The position numbers and the translations under genes are program-made. The notes beneath the pieces are model-generated. The model was not told the origin of the DNA. It made no database searches and saw nothing but the letters and a program-made list of their open reading frames with translations. DNA of 17,684 nt from CANHVK01 sp046304235 (lineage in GTDB: Bacteria; Bacteroidota; Bacteroidia; Flavobacteriales_D; Crocinitomicaceae): positions 1 through 17,684 of the forward strand of contig JBKCEW010000154.1 in NCBI GenBank assembly GCA_046304235.1, read 5' to 3'. Position 1 is the first letter of the stretch; each line of letters starts with the position of its first letter. Shown here one piece after another: positions 15,017-17,684 of the stretch.

Positions 15017-17269
15017 ATGACAGAAATCCCTACTCCACTCAAAAACATATATTCAAAAATCGAAAGCTTTAATAATCAGAATAAAGTCATAGATTTTATT
15101 TGTAAGGTACTTATTGAAAATTATTCAACTATTAGTGTTATTGTTTTTAATCAAGACTCGATGATTTGTGCTTATAATAACGACACAAAATCGATATTTA
15201 ATAAAAAACATATTTCAAGTATTATTAATAAAGAAAATGCGAATGTAACATACTTCTCTCTTAAAAATGAACTTGAAATGGCAGTTACAGGTCTTAAATC
15301 AAATGATATTTCAACCTTTGAATTTATTATTCAACTTTTAAATCTAAAACTTGAAAACATCATACTTAAGGAAAAGAGTCTATTAGAGAAAGAAGCTTTT
15401 GAAAAACATAAGTTACTTGAAAACATCTTATTAAACACCAAAGATGGTATTCAAGTAGCTGATATTACAGGACAAATGGTTTACATTAATTCTGAAGTTA
15501 GCGCACGATTAGGGATCCCAACATTTGATGTTCATAAATACCATGTTTCTGATTTTGAACCTTTGTTCAAGGATCCATTGAATTGGAAACAACATGTAGA
15601 AGTTGTTAAGCAAAAAGGGATCGTTATAATTGAATCTACAAACTATCATGTTGGCTCTAAAAAGGATATACAAGTAGAATTAATAGTCTCTTTATTAGAA
15701 TATAATGGGCAAGAATTTATTGTTGCTGCATCGCGTGATATAGAGGAAAGAATCATTGCAAGAAATGCCTTGCTAGCATCGAAAGTGCAAGCAGAAGAAA
15801 TCGTTTCTTTTAAGGATGAATTCATTGCAAATATGAGCCATGAAATTAGAACTCCTTTAAATGGTATTTTAGGTTTATCAAGAGAACTTACAAAACATGA
15901 TTTACCTGAAGAAGTTCAAGAAATAATAAAACATCTACGTGCTTCTGGTAAATTTTTATCCTCTATAATCAATAACGTACTTGATATTTCTAAAATAAAT
16001 GATGGTAATTTCAATTTAAACATTCAAGAAATTGATTTAAATCAAACCATCAATCAAGTTATTTCGATCATTCAACCGCAAGCAGTAGAAAAAGGGATTA
16101 CTTTTCAACTGAACAAAGCAAATGATATAAACGCTGATTTATATACTGATGAAACTTGTTTGAAACAAATTCTAATCAATGTCCTTCACAATGCAGTAAA
16201 GTTCACGAATACTGGCACAATAACTTTGAATATAGAAAATTGCAAAGAAAATACAGATAAAAATAAAAACTGTTTGAAATTTACTATTTCTGATACCGGC
16301 ATCGGAATGACTCAAGAATTTATACCTAAGCTTTTTGATAAATTTACCCAAGAAGGAAGTATTGAAAAAATAAAAAATCAAGGTACCGGACTAGGAATGT
16401 CCATCACCAAAGAATTGGTTGAAAAACTGGATGGAAGAATCATGGTAAATAGCAAGAAAAACAAAGGAACTACCTTTGAAATCACAATACCATTCCAAAA
16501 GGCAATTTCACCCCAAAAAAACGATGTTAACCCTGTTGATACCTCTGTACTTTTCAGAAAAAACATATTAATCGTTGAAGACAACCCAATCAACCGACTT
16601 GTAGCAAAATCATCTTTAAGAAAATATCAATGTAAAATCATAGAATGCGAAAACGGACTGGAAGCTTTAATGTATCTTAAAGATAATTTTTCTGAAATAG
16701 ATTTGATATTGATGGATATTCAAATGCCAATCATGGATGGTTTTGAAGCGAGTAAAAAAATCAGAAATGAATTAAAATTAAACATCCCAATTGTTGGTTT
16801 AACAGCCAATTCATTGCATTTTTCTAAAGAAAATTATGAAAGTTATGGTATCAACGAATGTATTTTCAAACCTTATGACGAAATTCATTTTTTAAATACT
16901 TTATGCATTATTCTCGAAAAAAATCATGAAAAAATACCTTTTGATTTAAGTCATCTTAGAAAAATAACCTTTGAAGATAAGAATCTTTTCAATGAAATTA
17001 TTTTACTTTTCTTTGATGCTATCCCAGAAACAATCGAAAATTTAGAAATACAACTTCGAAATAATTTATTTACTGAATTTAAAAAAACCATTCATAAGGT
17101 TAAACCAAATATACATACCTTTCGAATTTCAGAAATTATGGACGATATCGATTACTTGAACGATATAAATGAATCGGATTTTTTAAAGACCGAAGTAACT
17201 GAACGGATTCTAAAAATAATATCCACGCTACAAGTTGTAAGAACGAATTTGAAGAAGCACCTACTTTAG
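15017..17269 (+). CDS. Soluble hybrid histidine kinase (PAS-HisKA-HATPase-REC-HPt)
   Basis: A 750-residue kinase holding three of the four relay sites. Residues 1-110 form a domain I cannot name with confidence (possibly GAF-like), then a linker coiled coil and a PAS domain (about 132-245). HisKA has ANMSHEIRTPLNG with H275. The ATPase domain has the N-box around N392, DTGIG (426-430) and GTGLGMS (456-462). A receiver follows (about 516-632) with E521/D522, D567, T596 and K618. The C-terminal HPt (about 645-750) has IHKVKP with H693. Proline stands where HxxKG is usual, a form I believe is common in Bacteroidota HPt domains. There is no signal peptide or transmembrane segment, so the stimulus should be cytosolic. 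It starts 3 bp after the response regulator stop. The relay H275 to D567 to H693 to D56 of the neighbour is inferred from intact residues. Confidence 0.93.
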   Translation: MTEIPTPLKNIYSKIESFNNQNKVIDFICKVLIENYSTISVIVFNQDSMICAYNNDTKSIFNKKHISSIINKENANVTYFSLKNELEMAVTGLKSNDISTFEFIIQLLNLKLENIILKEKSLLEKEAFEKHKLLENILLNTKDGIQVADITGQMVYINSEVSARLGIPTFDVHKYHVSDFEPLFKDPLNWKQHVEVVKQKGIVIIESTNYHVGSKKDIQVELIVSLLEYNGQEFIVAASRDIEERIIARNALLASKVQAEEIVSFKDEFIANMSHEIRTPLNGILGLSRELTKHDLPEEVQEIIKHLRASGKFLSSIINNVLDISKINDGNFNLNIQEIDLNQTINQVISIIQPQAVEKGITFQLNKANDINADLYTDETCLKQILINVLHNAVKFTNTGTITLNIENCKENTDKNKNCLKFTISDTGIGMTQEFIPKLFDKFTQEGSIEKIKNQGTGLGMSITKELVEKLDGRIMVNSKKNKGTTFEITIPFQKAISPQKNDVNPVDTSVLFRKNILIVEDNPINRLVAKSSLRKYQCKIIECENGLEALMYLKDNFSEIDLILMDIQMPIMDGFEASKKIRNELKLNIPIVGLTANSLHFSKENYESYGINECIFKPYDEIHFLNTLCIILEKNHEKIPFDLSHLRKITFEDKNLFNEIILLFFDAIPETIENLEIQLRNNLFTEFKKTIHKVKPNIHTFRISEIMDDIDYLNDINESDFLKTEVTERILKIISTLQVVRTNLKKHLL

Positions 17270-17275
17270 ACAATA

Positions 17276-17363
17276 GACTAAAAGATAAAGGACATAAGAC
17301 ATAAGACACAAGACTACTAGACATAAGACACAAGACTAAAAGACATAAGACACGAGACTTTTA
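17276..17363 (+). repeat. 22-bp period tandem repeat array (three good units plus one degraded)
   Basis: GACATAAGACACAAGACT occurs exactly at 17298-17315 and 17320-17337, and with one change at 17342-17359. Starts are 22 bp apart, each unit followed by a variable tetramer (ACTA, AAAA, TTTA). A degraded unit in the same phase begins at 17276, and a trace may continue at 17364. The array starts seven bases after the kinase stop. Spacers of 4 bp rule out CRISPR. No coding or terminator function is visible. Confidence 0.85.
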
Positions 17364-17376
17364 GACGAAAGATAAA

Positions 17377-17465
17377 TCTAGCTGTCGATTTTGTCAGCTT
17401 GAGCTTTTCGATTTTGTCAGCTTGAGCTTGTCGATTTTGTCAGCTTGAGCTTGTCGAAAGCTAGA
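17377..17465. repeat. REP-like element: three 23-bp tandem copies inside an inverted repeat
   Basis: Three 23-bp units at 17385-17407, 17408-17430 and 17431-17453 differ at a single base. Each contains GTCAGCTTGAGCTT. A fourth copy begins at 17454 with TCGA and then diverges. The whole is framed by 12-nt inverted arms, TCTAGCTGTCGA (17377-17388) and TCGAAAGCTAGA (17454-17465), complementary at 11 of 12 positions. The minus strand reads TTTCGACAAGCTCAAGCTGA, which resembles the TCGACAAGCTCA-type interspersed repeats I recall from many Bacteroidota genomes. It lies between two convergent genes and could form a hairpin in RNA. Confidence 0.8.
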
Positions 17466-17472
17466 CACCCTT

Positions 17473-17684
17473 CTACTCTACTCCTAATTTGAGTTGAAAA
17501 TGCTGACTAGAACCATCTGTAGTACTTACTTCAAGTATATAAAGACCAGCTGAAAACATAGAATAATTTAATTCAAATTTATTTAGTCCAATTTCTAACT
17601 CAAATGAATCACTCGCTTTTTCTTGACCTACTGAATTTATTAATACACAAGTAACTTTTTGTTTTGATTCACTGGATAATTCGA
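17473..17684 (-). CDS. C-terminal fragment of a T9SS type A cargo protein (start beyond window)
   Basis: The last 70 codons of an open frame that enters from the right edge and ends at the TAG at 17475-17473. The visible part reads as a type A T9SS sorting domain: a strand block ending KVTCVLINSVGQE, then SFELEIGLNKFELNYSM, then FSAGLYILEVSTTDGSSQHF and the closing QLKLGVE. The GLY(I/L)(L/V)V plus late lysine-hydrophobic strand pattern is characteristic of the por secretion C-terminal domain. The cargo itself lies outside the window, so its activity is unknown. The TAG lies just 8 bp from the repeat element. Confidence 0.85.
   Translation of the reverse strand, partial: ELSSESKQKVTCVLINSVGQEKASDSFELEIGLNKFELNYSMFSAGLYILEVSTTDGSSQHFQLKLGVE

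Noticed and set aside
16172..17333. Minus-strand frames opposite the kinase
   Set aside because: All overlap catalytic or receiver domains of the kinase and have no supporting motifs or start context.
17270..17380. Rho-independent terminator after the kinase
   Set aside because: No GC stem followed by a T-run was found before the repeats; the inverted arms of the REP-like element could fold but lack a T-tract.
17276..17465. Possible CRISPR array
   Set aside because: Repeat units are separated by 4 bp or are directly tandem, with no unique spacers of 25-40 bp and no cas genes in the window.
1..17684. tRNA, rRNA, insertion sequence, phage or toxin-antitoxin genes
   Set aside because: I looked through the intergenic gaps, all shorter than about 215 bp, and saw no cloverleaf, transposase, integrase or toxin motif.

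Overview
The window looks like chromosomal DNA of a low-GC member of the Bacteroidota, most likely a Flavobacteriales-type organism. Several independent features point there. There are two classes of type IX secretion (T9SS) sorting domain (type B on the giant adhesin, type A on the partial gene at the right edge), a PorP/SprF-family protein, and a TPR-propeller-OmpA protein of the PorE type. Promoter-like elements fit the Bacteroidota TTTG / TAnnTTTG pattern. Shine-Dalgarno sequences are mostly absent, and an HPt domain carries HKVKP rather than the usual HxLKG. The genus cannot be named from this sequence alone.

Layout. (1) Positions 1-3320, minus strand: a tightly packed four-gene run in transcription order of M43-like metalloprotease, PorP/SprF-like protein, LpxK (lipid A 4'-kinase) and purine nucleoside phosphorylase (cut by the left edge). 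Neighbours overlap or lie 2 bp apart, so this is probably one operon. (2) Positions 3321-3466: a divergent promoter region. (3) Positions 3467-8682, plus strand: a 1523-residue secreted protein made of about 16 Ig/PKD-like modules ending in a type B T9SS sorting domain, then an MgtC/SapB-family membrane protein 5 bp downstream. A bidirectional terminator follows. (4) Positions 8753-10593, minus strand: a Nif3-family metal protein followed by a coiled-coil/C4 zinc-ribbon protein, with a consensus promoter in front of nif3. (5) Positions 10663-12705, plus strand: the PorE-like OmpA protein. (6) Positions 12709-13440, minus strand: two small unrecognised genes with a strong terminator between them. 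(7) Positions 13655-17269, plus strand: an NtrC-type sigma-54 response regulator and a soluble hybrid histidine kinase, together holding all four phosphorelay sites. (8) Positions 17270-17472: two different repeat clusters. (9) Positions 17473-17684, minus strand: the C-terminal end of a T9SS type A cargo protein.

How the genes may work together. The surface-export theme links regions 1, 3 and 5. Type B cargo proteins are commonly encoded near a PorP/SprF-like partner and a TPR-PD40-OmpA partner. Here all three are present within about 11 kb, but in three separate transcription units interrupted by housekeeping genes. The two-component pair is a self-contained phosphorelay whose targets are not evident; I see no clear -24/-12 promoter in this window. 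I found no tRNA, rRNA, CRISPR array, insertion sequence or phage gene. The least explained parts are the repeat block at 17276-17465, the terminator that runs straight into a start codon at 13125, and the tandem decamer and palindrome upstream of the response regulator.
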